NCBI GenBank assembly: GCA_948505485.1
Contig: CAOPQH010000012.1
Location: 1-13,633 of the forward strand
DNA: 13,633 nt
DNA from: an uncultured Clostridia bacterium
Lineage (GTDB): Bacteria; Bacillota; Clostridia; TANB77; CAG-508
Reading direction: 5' to 3'
Within the stretch, counting starts at the first letter, position 1; each line of letters opens with the position of its first letter. The notes under the pieces were generated by a model. That model was not told where the DNA came from, made no database searches, and saw nothing but the letters and a program-made list of their open reading frames with translations. Position numbers and translations under genes: made by a program. Shown one piece after another: positions 7,036-12,758 of the stretch.

Positions 7036-7110
7036 ATATATGTAGGAAAAATATATTTTAAGAAAAGATTAATATATATATTTATTCGAACATTGAAAAT
7101 AAAATAAGAA

Positions 7111-7117
7111 AGAGGTG
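7111..7117 (+). promoter_or_regulatory. Ribosome binding site that decides the rny start
   Basis: AGAGGTG lies 6 bases before the ATG at 7124. The upstream in-frame GTG at 7115 is part of this site and so cannot be the start. Confidence 0.75.
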
Positions 7118-7123
7118 CAAATT

Positions 7124-8665
7124 ATGAATGTAGTAATCATAATCGCCACTATCTTAATCTCATTAGCGATTGGAATACCAGTAGGTATGACATTAAGAAA
7201 GAAAACTGCAGAATCAAAAATAGAAAGTGCTGAAAAAGAAGCTAAAAGAGTAGTAGATTTAGCTAAAATTGAAGCAGAGAACTTAAAAAAAGAAGAAATA
7301 TTTAAGGCTAAAGAAGAAATAATGAGTAGTAGAAAAGAGTTAGACCAAGAGATTAAAGAAAGAAGAGGCGAAATACAAAGACAAGAAGATAGAATTATAC
7401 AAAAAGAAGAAAATTTAGAAAAACGTTCTGAAAATTTTGAAAAAAGAGAAAAAGATTTAGAATTAAACATGCAACATTTAGAAGAAAAGAAACAAGAGAT
7501 AGAAGAATTACATGAAGAAGGATTGAAAAAACTTCAAGAAATTTCAGGGTTGTCAAAAGAAATGGCAAAACAACAAATACTAAATGAAGTTGAAAAACAA
7601 ATTACATCTGAAAAAGCTAATATAATTAGAAAATTAGAAGAAAAGGCAAAAGAAGAAGCTGCCAAAAATGCAAAAGAAGTAATAGGATATGCAATACAAA
7701 AATGTGCTGCAGACCATACTTCTGAAACTACAGTATCTATTGTAAACTTGCCAAATGACGATATGAAAGGAAGAATTATAGGTAGAGAAGGAAGAAACAT
7801 AAAAGCTTTAGAAACTTTAACTGGAATCGATTTAATAATAGATGACACACCTGAAGCTGTTATTTTATCAGGTTTTGATCCATTAAGAAGAGAAGTTGCA
7901 AAAATAGCATTAGAAAAATTAATAGATGATGGAAGAATTCATCCAGCTAAAATAGAAGAAATGGTAGAAAAAGCTAAAGAAGAAGTAGAAGCAACAATAA
8001 AGGCAGAAGGAGAAAGAGCAACTTTAGAAACAGGAGTTAATGGTTTACACCCAGATTTAGTTAAATTAATAGGAAAACTAAAATTTAGAACAAGTTATGG
8101 ACAAAACGTTTTAAATCATTCAATAGAAGTGTCAAATTTAGCTAGAATAATGGCAGAAGAACTTGAACTTGATCCTAAAAGAGCAAGAAGAGCAGGACTT
8201 TTACATGATATAGGAAAAGCATTAGACCATGATATGGAAGGAACACATGTAGAAATAGGTGTAGATGTACTAAAAAAATACAAAGAAAATCCTCTTGTAA
8301 TAAATGCAGTAGAAGCACATCATGGAGATGTTGAACCGCAAACATTAGAAGCAGTATTAGTACAAGCAGCAGATGCTATATCAGCTTCAAGACCAGGAGC
8401 AAGAAGAGAAACACTAGAAGCTTATATTAAAAGATTAGAAAATCTAGAAGAAATAGCAGATTCATTTGAGGGAGTAGAAAAATCATTTGCAATACAAGCA
8501 GGACGTGAAGTAAGAATAATAGTAAAACCAGACAGAATTAGTGATGACCAAATGACAGTTCTTGCAAGAGATGTAGCTAAAAAGGTAGAAGATGAAATGG
8601 ATTATCCAGGACAAATAAAAGTTAACATTATAAGAGAAACTAGAGTTGTAGATTATGCAAAATAA
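7124..8665 (+). CDS. rny: Ribonuclease Y
   Basis: Membrane-anchored endoribonuclease that starts mRNA decay in Bacillota. Counting from the ATG at 7124 the protein has 513 residues, close to the usual ~520. Order: one N-terminal membrane segment (about 2-22), a long charged coiled coil (about 25-185), a KH RNA-binding domain with GRIIGREGRN (216-225), then an HD hydrolase domain with NHSIEVS (H332) and the metal-binding HD pair H361-D362 in LLHDIGKALDHD. The C-terminal region ends VVDYAK. All domains are intact. It stands alone between its own promoter and a strong terminator, so it is monocistronic here. Confidence 0.97.
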   Translation: MNVVIIIATILISLAIGIPVGMTLRKKTAESKIESAEKEAKRVVDLAKIEAENLKKEEIFKAKEEIMSSRKELDQEIKERRGEIQRQEDRIIQKEENLEKRSENFEKREKDLELNMQHLEEKKQEIEELHEEGLKKLQEISGLSKEMAKQQILNEVEKQITSEKANIIRKLEEKAKEEAAKNAKEVIGYAIQKCAADHTSETTVSIVNLPNDDMKGRIIGREGRNIKALETLTGIDLIIDDTPEAVILSGFDPLRREVAKIALEKLIDDGRIHPAKIEEMVEKAKEEVEATIKAEGERATLETGVNGLHPDLVKLIGKLKFRTSYGQNVLNHSIEVSNLARIMAEELELDPKRARRAGLLHDIGKALDHDMEGTHVEIGVDVLKKYKENPLVINAVEAHHGDVEPQTLEAVLVQAADAISASRPGARRETLEAYIKRLENLEEIADSFEGVEKSFAIQAGREVRIIVKPDRISDDQMTVLARDVAKKVEDEMDYPGQIKVNIIRETRVVDYAK

Positions 8666-8670
8666 TTATA

Positions 8671-8707
8671 AAAATAGGTTAGAGATAATATCTTTAACCT
8701 ATTTTTT
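8671..8707 (+). terminator. Intrinsic terminator of rny
   Basis: AAAATAGGTTA (8671-8681) pairs with TAACCTATTTT (8695-8705), with an inner AGAT/ATCT stem, and a T-run through 8707. It begins 6 bases after the stop codon. Confidence 0.9.
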
Positions 8708-8974
8708 GTATTGTAATAGATGTTAAAGCAATTAAATAAAACATCATAAATATTAATATAAGCAAATTAGATATTACTAAATTTAATAAACAATATCCAA
8801 AATTAAAAATGTAGCAATAACAATTAAATTTTATAATAGATTTATAGTGTTACCTAAAGGATGAAGCATTTAGTTGATTTTTTAATAAAATGATGTTAAT
8901 ATAATATTAATTAGCAAAAGCTAAAAATTTTAATCAAGTAACTTTTTAATAATAAAAACAATAGGAGGATTAAA
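8708..8974. other. A/T-rich spacer with no gene
   Basis: Stop-rich on both strands and without an ORF I would defend. It holds only the promoter for the following small gene and a 5-bp hairpin TTAGC-AAAA-GCTAA (8911-8924) at about the transcript 5' end. Confidence 0.6.
8874..8902 (+). promoter_or_regulatory. Promoter of the 49-residue peptide gene
   Basis: TTGATT (8874-8879), a 17-base spacer and TAATAT (8897-8902). An overlapping TATAAT at 8900-8905 is an alternative -10. Start near 8909. Confidence 0.5.
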
Positions 8975-9124
8975 ATGGCAGAAATGATATTGAAGATTTT
9001 AGGAATGGTGTGTGCTACAATTATTGCGTACACATTAGCAACCCCAAAAGATGAGATGCTAGAAGAATCACATCCGTTTTTAGCGTTGCTACTAGAACTA
9101 ATCGCTTTAGCAATAATTTTTTAA
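8975..9124 (+). CDS. Small membrane protein, 49 residues, unrecognised
   Basis: ATG at 8975 with a perfect AGGAGG (8963-8968) six bases upstream, an upstream promoter and a downstream terminator, so I consider it a real gene despite its size. Sequence features: a hydrophobic segment at about 4-22 (MILKILGMVCATIIAYTLA), a short charged linker (PKDEMLEESHP, 24-34) and a second hydrophobic segment to the C-terminus (35-49). It would form a two-pass membrane hairpin. I do not recognise the family. A short toxic peptide or an accessory subunit of a membrane complex would both fit, without evidence for either. Confidence 0.7.
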   Translation: MAEMILKILGMVCATIIAYTLATPKDEMLEESHPFLALLLELIALAIIF

Positions 9125-9136
9125 GTTAAAGTACAG

Positions 9137-9172
9137 GAGGTTGCTATTTGGCGACCTCTTAATCATTTTTTT
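9137..9172 (+). terminator. Intrinsic terminator of the 49-residue peptide gene
   Basis: GAGGTTGC (9137-9144) pairs with GCGACCTC (9151-9158) with one T-G wobble, then a T-run at 9166-9172 that runs into the palindrome starting at 9169. Confidence 0.8.
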
Positions 9173-9207
9173 ATATATTAGTAAGTCAGTATAACTAATA
9201 TATAAAA
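9169..9207. repeat. Palindromic repeat, copy 1
   Basis: TTTTATATATTAGT (9169-9182) and its exact complement (9194-9207) around an 11-base loop. The 13-base core TTTTATATATTAG recurs at 12202-12214 with a different loop. Both copies begin in the T-run of an upstream terminator. Confidence 0.6.
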
Positions 9208-9225
9208 TAGTTTTCTGTGAAATGC

Positions 9226-9254
9226 TTGATAAATTAACAAAAAAAGTATAAAAT
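9226..9254 (+). promoter_or_regulatory. Promoter of the two-gene unknown operon
   Basis: TTGATA (9226-9231), a 17-base spacer and TAAAAT (9249-9254). Start near 9261, about 20 bases before the ATG at 9282. Confidence 0.55.
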
Positions 9255-9281
9255 ATCTATAATAATTATTGGAGGAAAATT

Positions 9282-9455
9282 ATGATTAAAGATAATTTAA
9301 TAGAAGTACTTCTTGAAATGGAAGAAGTAACAAAATTATTTAAACTTGAACCATTTGACATTTATATTATTGATGGAGGAGCATGTATATTTGAAAGTAA
9401 AAAGACAGAGTTTGAGAAGAAATTGAAAATATTTAGGGAGAAGTATAATGTATAG
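9282..9455 (+). CDS. Unrecognised 57-residue protein, first gene of an overlapping pair
   Basis: ATG at 9282 with GGAGG at 9271-9275. Residues 1-22 are helical and acidic; the middle FDIYIIDGGACIFE (25-38) looks like paired beta strands around a DGG turn; the tail (39-57) is Lys/Glu-rich. The stop TAG at 9453-9455 overlaps the next start by 8 bases, so the two are translationally coupled. I do not recognise it. The DGG turn faintly recalls minimal nucleotidyltransferase-like proteins, but the chain is too short for that fold on its own. Confidence 0.65.
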   Translation: MIKDNLIEVLLEMEEVTKLFKLEPFDIYIIDGGACIFESKKTEFEKKLKIFREKYNV

Positions 9456-9783
9456 AATTTTTTGTGAAAGCTACCAAAATTATATAAATTCATTTGATGA
9501 AAACAATTATAGGCTAGAAATAGCTAAACCACTAGAATTAATAACTGATATTAATAAATATACACAAGAAGAAAATAAACAGAGTGAATTATATAAAAAA
9601 GTATGTGATTTGATTTATTTTATTAAAGAAAATGTTGAGAGATTTCCAAAATTGAAAGCATTTTTATGGACTTTAAGTTCAAGAAATATGAATGGCAAAA
9701 AGTATAATATAGCAAAAGTAGAAGAACTAGAAGAACAGACTAAGTTAATAAATTCGTTTTTGAAATTAGCTTATTGGTATTAA
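9448..9783 (+). CDS. Unrecognised 111-residue protein, second gene of the pair
   Basis: Starts inside the end of the 57-residue gene, with AGGGAG (9435-9440) seven bases upstream. Soluble, rich in aromatic residues and probably mostly helical: IFCESYQNYINSF (4-16), AKPLELITDI (26-35), then amphipathic helices around KVCDLIYFIKENVERF, a FLWTLSSRNMNGKKYN stretch (72-87) and an aromatic end FLKLAYWY (104-111). No signal peptide or known catalytic motif. The promoter upstream and the terminator downstream define a clean two-gene unit. The function cannot be stated. Confidence 0.7.
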   Translation: MYRIFCESYQNYINSFDENNYRLEIAKPLELITDINKYTQEENKQSELYKKVCDLIYFIKENVERFPKLKAFLWTLSSRNMNGKKYNIAKVEELEEQTKLINSFLKLAYWY

Positions 9784-9813
9784 TATATCATTGTAGAGTA
9801 TCATTAAAAGATT

Positions 9814-9834
9814 GAGGTCACAATTTGTGACCTC
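9814..9834. terminator. Bidirectional terminator between the unknown operon and asnB
   Basis: GAGGTCAC (9814-9821), loop AATTT, GTGACCTC (9827-9834). It lies between convergent genes. The minus-strand side ends AATCTTTT, which suits asnB termination better than the plus side. Confidence 0.7.
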
Positions 9835-9842
9835 GTTATCAT

Positions 9843-11693
9843 TTATATCTCAATCTTTGGATGATATTTTTCAAGCCACATATTAACTTGGCAAAGGTAT
9901 GCCATAAGTTGAGGACCTGTCATTAATTGCCCAAACCAAGGTCTAGTAAAGCTACTTCCATCAGTATTTAAAATATTTAAAATATAATCTCTATTTAATA
10001 AATTATTAATAGGCGCATCTTTATCATTCATAATTTTTGTAAGCATAGATTTTACAGCTTTTAAGTAAGTAGGATTATGGGTTTTTGGATAAGGACTCTT
10101 TTTTCTATCAACAATTTCGCTAGGCAATTTATCTTTAACAATATATCTTAATAATCCTTTTTCACGACCATTTAGAGCCTTTATATCCCATGGAATGTTC
10201 CATAAATATTGCACTAATCTGTAATCACAGAAAGGAACTCTAAGCTCTAATCCATTATACATAGACATTCTATCAGATCTATCTAACAAAGTTTGCATAA
10301 ACCAATTTATAGTAAGATATGAAATTTTTCTTTTTTCCTTTGTTTCATCAGAATCTTCATCTAAAAATACAATATTAGATAAACTTTCATTATATCTATA
10401 ATCAACATAATTTTTTAAATCAAGGTTATTAGATATTTCAGGATTTAACAATTTTTGTCTTTCATTTAAAGCTATAGACCAAGGAAAAGTACCGCTTTTT
10501 AATGCATCTTCTCTAAAAAACCAAGGATATCCTGCAAAAATTTCATCTGAACATTCTCCAGAAAGAGCAACAGTTGCACCTTCTCGTATTCCTTTACAAA
10601 ACAGTAACATAGATGAGTCAACATCAGCCATACCAGGAAAGTCACGGGCAATCATAGCTTCTTCTAAAGCATTTGCAAGCTCTGGAGTATCAATCATAAC
10701 TGTAGAATGATCTGTATCAAATTGATTTTTCATAATATCAATATAATAATTATCTGAATTAGGTTGAAAATCACTTTTAACAAAGTTTTTATCATTATCT
10801 ATATAATCAACAGAATAAGTCTTTAATTTAGTTCCATTAAGTTTTTTATAATGTTCACTTGCATAAGCAACTATTATACTAGAATCTAGACCACCAGACA
10901 ACATAGAACAAAGAGGAACATCAGATACTAATTGTTTTTGTATTGAATCTTCTAATAAGTATTGTACTGTTTTACAAGTCTGTTCAAAATCATCTATATG
11001 AGGTTTACTTTCTAATTTCCAATAAGAGTAAGTTTTAAAACCATATTTATTAAAAATTCCAAAATGAGCAGATTTTAACTCAAAAATATCTTTAAAGCAA
11101 GTAAACCCAGGAGTATGTGCAGGACCTAATCCGAACATTTCTAATATACCATTAGAATCTAATTTTGTTCTTACTTTAGGATGTTTTAAAATAGACTTGA
11201 TTTCAGAAGCAAATATGATAGTACCATTAACTATAGTATAAAATAAAGGCTTTATACCGAAATGGTCACGAACTAATATAAGTTCTTCCTTTTTATCATT
11301 CCATATAGCAAAACTAAAAATACCATTTAATCTTTCAAAAATTTTAGTACCAAAATGAATATATGCTTTTAATATAACTTCTGTATCAGAATAACCTTTA
11401 AAGTCAAAACCAGATTCAACTAACTCATCTCTAATCTCTTTAGTGTTATAGAGTTGACCATTATAAACAATTGTATATATTGAATCATTATATGTAGTAC
11501 TCATTGGTTGTTTACCATTATCAGCATCTATAATAATTAACCTTCTATGTCCTAAGCAAGTATGTTTAGAAAAATAGAAATCTTCCTCATCAGGACCACG
11601 CTTTTTTAAAATATTAGTCATTTGTTTCAAGAAATGATTATCTTCATTAGTAAAATTTTTATTAAGGTTAGAAAAACCTACAAAACCACACAT
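9843..11693 (-). CDS. asnB: Asparagine synthetase (glutamine-hydrolysing)
   Basis: Makes asparagine from aspartate, glutamine and ATP. The start at 11693 is chosen so that the sequence begins MCGFVGF, leaving Cys as the N-terminal nucleophile of the class II glutaminase domain. The ATG at 11708 belongs to the ribosome binding site (GGAGG, 11702-11706). From 11693 the protein has 616 residues. Glutaminase domain (about 2-215): C2, RGPDEED near 33, NGQLYN (78-83), SDTE (102-105). Synthetase domain: ATP pyrophosphatase P-loop SGGLDSS (266-272), SGECSDEIFAGYP, and RSDRMSMYNGLELRVPFCD, characteristic of AsnB. It is intact and transcribed alone, leftward, facing away from rpmF. Confidence 0.96.
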   Translation of the reverse strand: MCGFVGFSNLNKNFTNEDNHFLKQMTNILKKRGPDEEDFYFSKHTCLGHRRLIIIDADNGKQPMSTTYNDSIYTIVYNGQLYNTKEIRDELVESGFDFKGYSDTEVILKAYIHFGTKIFERLNGIFSFAIWNDKKEELILVRDHFGIKPLFYTIVNGTIIFASEIKSILKHPKVRTKLDSNGILEMFGLGPAHTPGFTCFKDIFELKSAHFGIFNKYGFKTYSYWKLESKPHIDDFEQTCKTVQYLLEDSIQKQLVSDVPLCSMLSGGLDSSIIVAYASEHYKKLNGTKLKTYSVDYIDNDKNFVKSDFQPNSDNYYIDIMKNQFDTDHSTVMIDTPELANALEEAMIARDFPGMADVDSSMLLFCKGIREGATVALSGECSDEIFAGYPWFFREDALKSGTFPWSIALNERQKLLNPEISNNLDLKNYVDYRYNESLSNIVFLDEDSDETKEKRKISYLTINWFMQTLLDRSDRMSMYNGLELRVPFCDYRLVQYLWNIPWDIKALNGREKGLLRYIVKDKLPSEIVDRKKSPYPKTHNPTYLKAVKSMLTKIMNDKDAPINNLLNRDYILNILNTDGSSFTRPWFGQLMTGPQLMAYLCQVNMWLEKYHPKIEI

Positions 11694-11701
11694 CATATTA
11701 T

Positions 11702-11706
11702 CCTCC
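11702..11706 (-). promoter_or_regulatory. Ribosome binding site that decides the asnB start
   Basis: GGAGG on the minus strand, 8 bases before the ATG at 11693. It overlaps the upstream in-frame ATG (11708-11706), ruling that codon out. Confidence 0.75.
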
Positions 11707-11726
11707 ATATTTAATTAATGTAAGTT

Positions 11727-11843
11727 TATATTGTAGAGTAGTCATGCGTGCCTATAGCACTTTTCGTTTTAGGAGGTATCCTTTTTAGAAAGTACTTAAA
11801 ACAAAAATGTTCTATAGGCAGGTAGCTTGACGATTGCAATATA
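11727..11843. repeat. 117-bp imperfect palindrome between asnB and rpmF
   Basis: Ends are TATATTG (11727-11733) and CAATATA (11837-11843). Nested inside are TGCCTATAG (11749-11757) with CTATAGGCA (11812-11820), then GTTTTA (11766-11771) with TAAAAC (11797-11802), around a core containing GGAGGTATCC. It could be a mobile palindromic element or, if asnB starts near 11834, a folded 5' leader of asnB. No T-box or terminator signature is visible in it. Confidence 0.55.
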
Positions 11844-11869
11844 GTATTATTTTTTATTAGTATATGCAA
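11841..11869 (-). promoter_or_regulatory. Candidate asnB promoter upstream of the palindrome
   Basis: On the minus strand, TTGCAT (11869-11864), a 17-base spacer and TACTAT (11846-11841). It would give a structured leader of about 140 bases. TACAAT at 11735-11730 is an alternative -10 on the asnB side, but lacks a -35. Confidence 0.4.
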
Positions 11870-11884
11870 AAATACAAAAAAGTG

Positions 11885-11913
11885 TTGACAAAAGAAAAAA
11901 ATACTTGTATAAT
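11885..11913 (+). promoter_or_regulatory. Consensus SigA promoter of rpmF
   Basis: TTGACA (11885-11890), a 17-base spacer and TATAAT (11908-11913): a full match to both hexamers at ideal spacing. Start near 11920. A strong promoter fits a ribosomal protein gene. Confidence 0.9.
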
Positions 11914-11981
11914 TTTATAGTGACTAAATAAGATGAATATTGAAATAGATATACATATCTTTAGCAAGGGAGGGAATTTAC

Positions 11982-12173
11982 ATGGCACAACCAAAAAGAA
12001 GATGGTCAAAAGCAAGAACACACAAAAAAAGATCAACATGGAAATTAGAAGGAAAAACATATTCTAGTTGTCCACATTGTCACGAACCAATATTACCACA
12101 TACAGTATGTTCGAATTGTGGTTATTATAAAGGAAGAGAAATAGTTGCACAAGTTGAAAATAAAAAGGCATAA
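11982..12173 (+). CDS. rpmF: 50S ribosomal protein L32, zinc-binding form
   Basis: Small basic protein of the large ribosomal subunit. MAQPKRRWSKARTHKKRS at the N-terminus is the L32 signature. The zinc ribbon has C30, C33 (CPHC), C43 and C46 (CSNC), so this is the Cys4 (zinc-containing) form. 63 residues, normal length. AAGGGAGGG at 11966-11974 precedes the ATG by 7 bases. In many Bacillota rpmF follows a DUF177 (YceD-like) gene; here none is present and rpmF has its own promoter. It is followed by a terminator. Confidence 0.97.
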   Translation: MAQPKRRWSKARTHKKRSTWKLEGKTYSSCPHCHEPILPHTVCSNCGYYKGREIVAQVENKKA

Positions 12174-12177
12174 TTAG

Positions 12178-12205
12178 AAAGTATCTGTTATAGGATGCTT
12201 TTTTT
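12178..12205 (+). terminator. Intrinsic terminator of rpmF
   Basis: AAAGTATC (12178-12185) pairs with GATGCTTT (12194-12201) through one T-G wobble, followed by T to 12205. The T-run doubles as the left arm of the next palindrome. Confidence 0.75.
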
Positions 12206-12243
12206 ATATATTAGAAGCCATTTGAATTTCTAATATATAAAAA
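12201..12243. repeat. Palindromic repeat, copy 2
   Basis: TTTTTATATATTAGAA (12201-12216) and its exact complement (12228-12243), 16 bp perfect, with an 11-base loop. It shares a 13-base arm core with the copy at 9169-9207 but has an unrelated loop. Confidence 0.6.
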
Positions 12244-12252
12244 TAATTGTAC

Positions 12253-12279
12253 ACATAAAATAATAAATAGCATATTATA
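12253..12279 (+). promoter_or_regulatory. Possible SigK-like sporulation promoter
   Basis: AC (12253-12254), 16 bases, then CATATTATA (12271-12279), matching the CATANNNTA form of the mother-cell SigK -10. No good SigA pair is seen ahead of the small Cys-rich gene. In DNA this A/T-rich such a match can arise by chance. Confidence 0.25.
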
Positions 12280-12315
12280 TACTAATAACCATTATTTAAA
12301 TTTACATACCACAAC

Positions 12316-12325
12316 AGGAGGTGAT
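12316..12325 (+). promoter_or_regulatory. Full-length ribosome binding site that decides the start
   Basis: AGGAGGTGAT, an extended match to the 16S 3' end. The GTG at 12321 lies within it, so the in-frame ATG at 12330 is the better start. Confidence 0.65.
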
Positions 12326-12329
12326 ATGT

Positions 12330-12554
12330 ATGTATGAAGATAATGGTTGTTATAAAATTAAATGTAGATGTTGTATAGATTTAATTTTATTTGTATTATC
12401 AATAGTATTGGCATTTGTGCTAGGAGTAATATTAGGAACATTTACAGCTATAGGAACAATATTAACTTTAAGTTCTTTAATTGTTTTATCTATAGTTTTA
12501 GTCATATTGATAATTATAAGAATTATTACTATGATATGTAAAAAGAAATGCTAA
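12330..12554 (+). CDS. Small Cys-rich two-pass membrane protein, unrecognised
   Basis: 74 residues from the ATG at 12330. A short N-terminus carries a Cys cluster (CYKIKCRCC, about 7-15). Two hydrophobic segments follow, about 17-37 (ILFVLSIVLAFVLGVILG) and 43-66 (ending IIIRIITM), with a Thr/Ser/Gly linker between them. The end is CKKKC. With Cys clusters on both flanks, the two ends probably face the same side of the membrane and could bind metal or crosslink. I do not recognise the family. A sporulation or envelope role is a guess resting on the Cys content and a SigK-like sequence upstream. A terminator follows. Confidence 0.7.
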   Translation: MYEDNGCYKIKCRCCIDLILFVLSIVLAFVLGVILGTFTAIGTILTLSSLIVLSIVLVILIIIRIITMICKKKC

Positions 12555-12573
12555 TAAAAACAAATTTATAAAG

Positions 12574-12606
12574 ATGGCTGTGCTTAATTTAGGTACAGTC
12601 ATTTTT
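12574..12606 (+). terminator. Intrinsic terminator of the Cys-rich protein gene
   Basis: ATGGCTGTGC (12574-12583) pairs with GTACAGTCAT (12593-12602) with two G-T wobbles, followed by T to 12606. Confidence 0.85.
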
Positions 12607-12680
12607 GAAAAAATATATATAATGAATTTAATAGATTTATTGCTAAAAAATTACAAATTGATTACAATTACATAAAAGAC

Positions 12681-12709
12681 TTGCAAAATAAGGAAAAATA
12701 TGCTAAAAT
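12681..12709 (+). promoter_or_regulatory. Extended -10 promoter of the coiled-coil protein gene
   Basis: TTGCAA (12681-12686), a 17-base spacer and TAAAAT (12704-12709) preceded directly by TGC. The start would be near 12716. Confidence 0.65.
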
Positions 12710-12715
12710 ATAAAT

Positions 12716-12740
12716 GGTGTTTTACATAAAATCAAACACC
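12716..12740 (+). promoter_or_regulatory. Hairpin at the predicted 5' end of the mRNA
   Basis: GGTGTTT (12716-12722) pairs with AAACACC (12734-12740). Its first base coincides with the predicted transcription start, so the mRNA would begin with a stem, a layout known to slow decay from the 5' end. Confidence 0.45.
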
Positions 12741-12758
12741 TTGTTGGGAGGTAAAATT

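Noticed and set aside
7115..7117. GTG start for rny
   Set aside because: The codon is part of the AGAGGTG ribosome binding site; the ATG at 7124 has correct spacing.
9814..9834. Relationship between the 9814-9834 terminator and the 6920-6967 palindrome
   Set aside because: Both contain AGGTCA(C/T)AATTTGT, but the arms and flanks differ and one is plainly a terminator; too little to call a shared family.
11694..11850. T-box or known riboswitch in the asnB leader
   Set aside because: No GGTGG-type T-box sequence and no terminator alternative could be found; only palindromic structure is visible.
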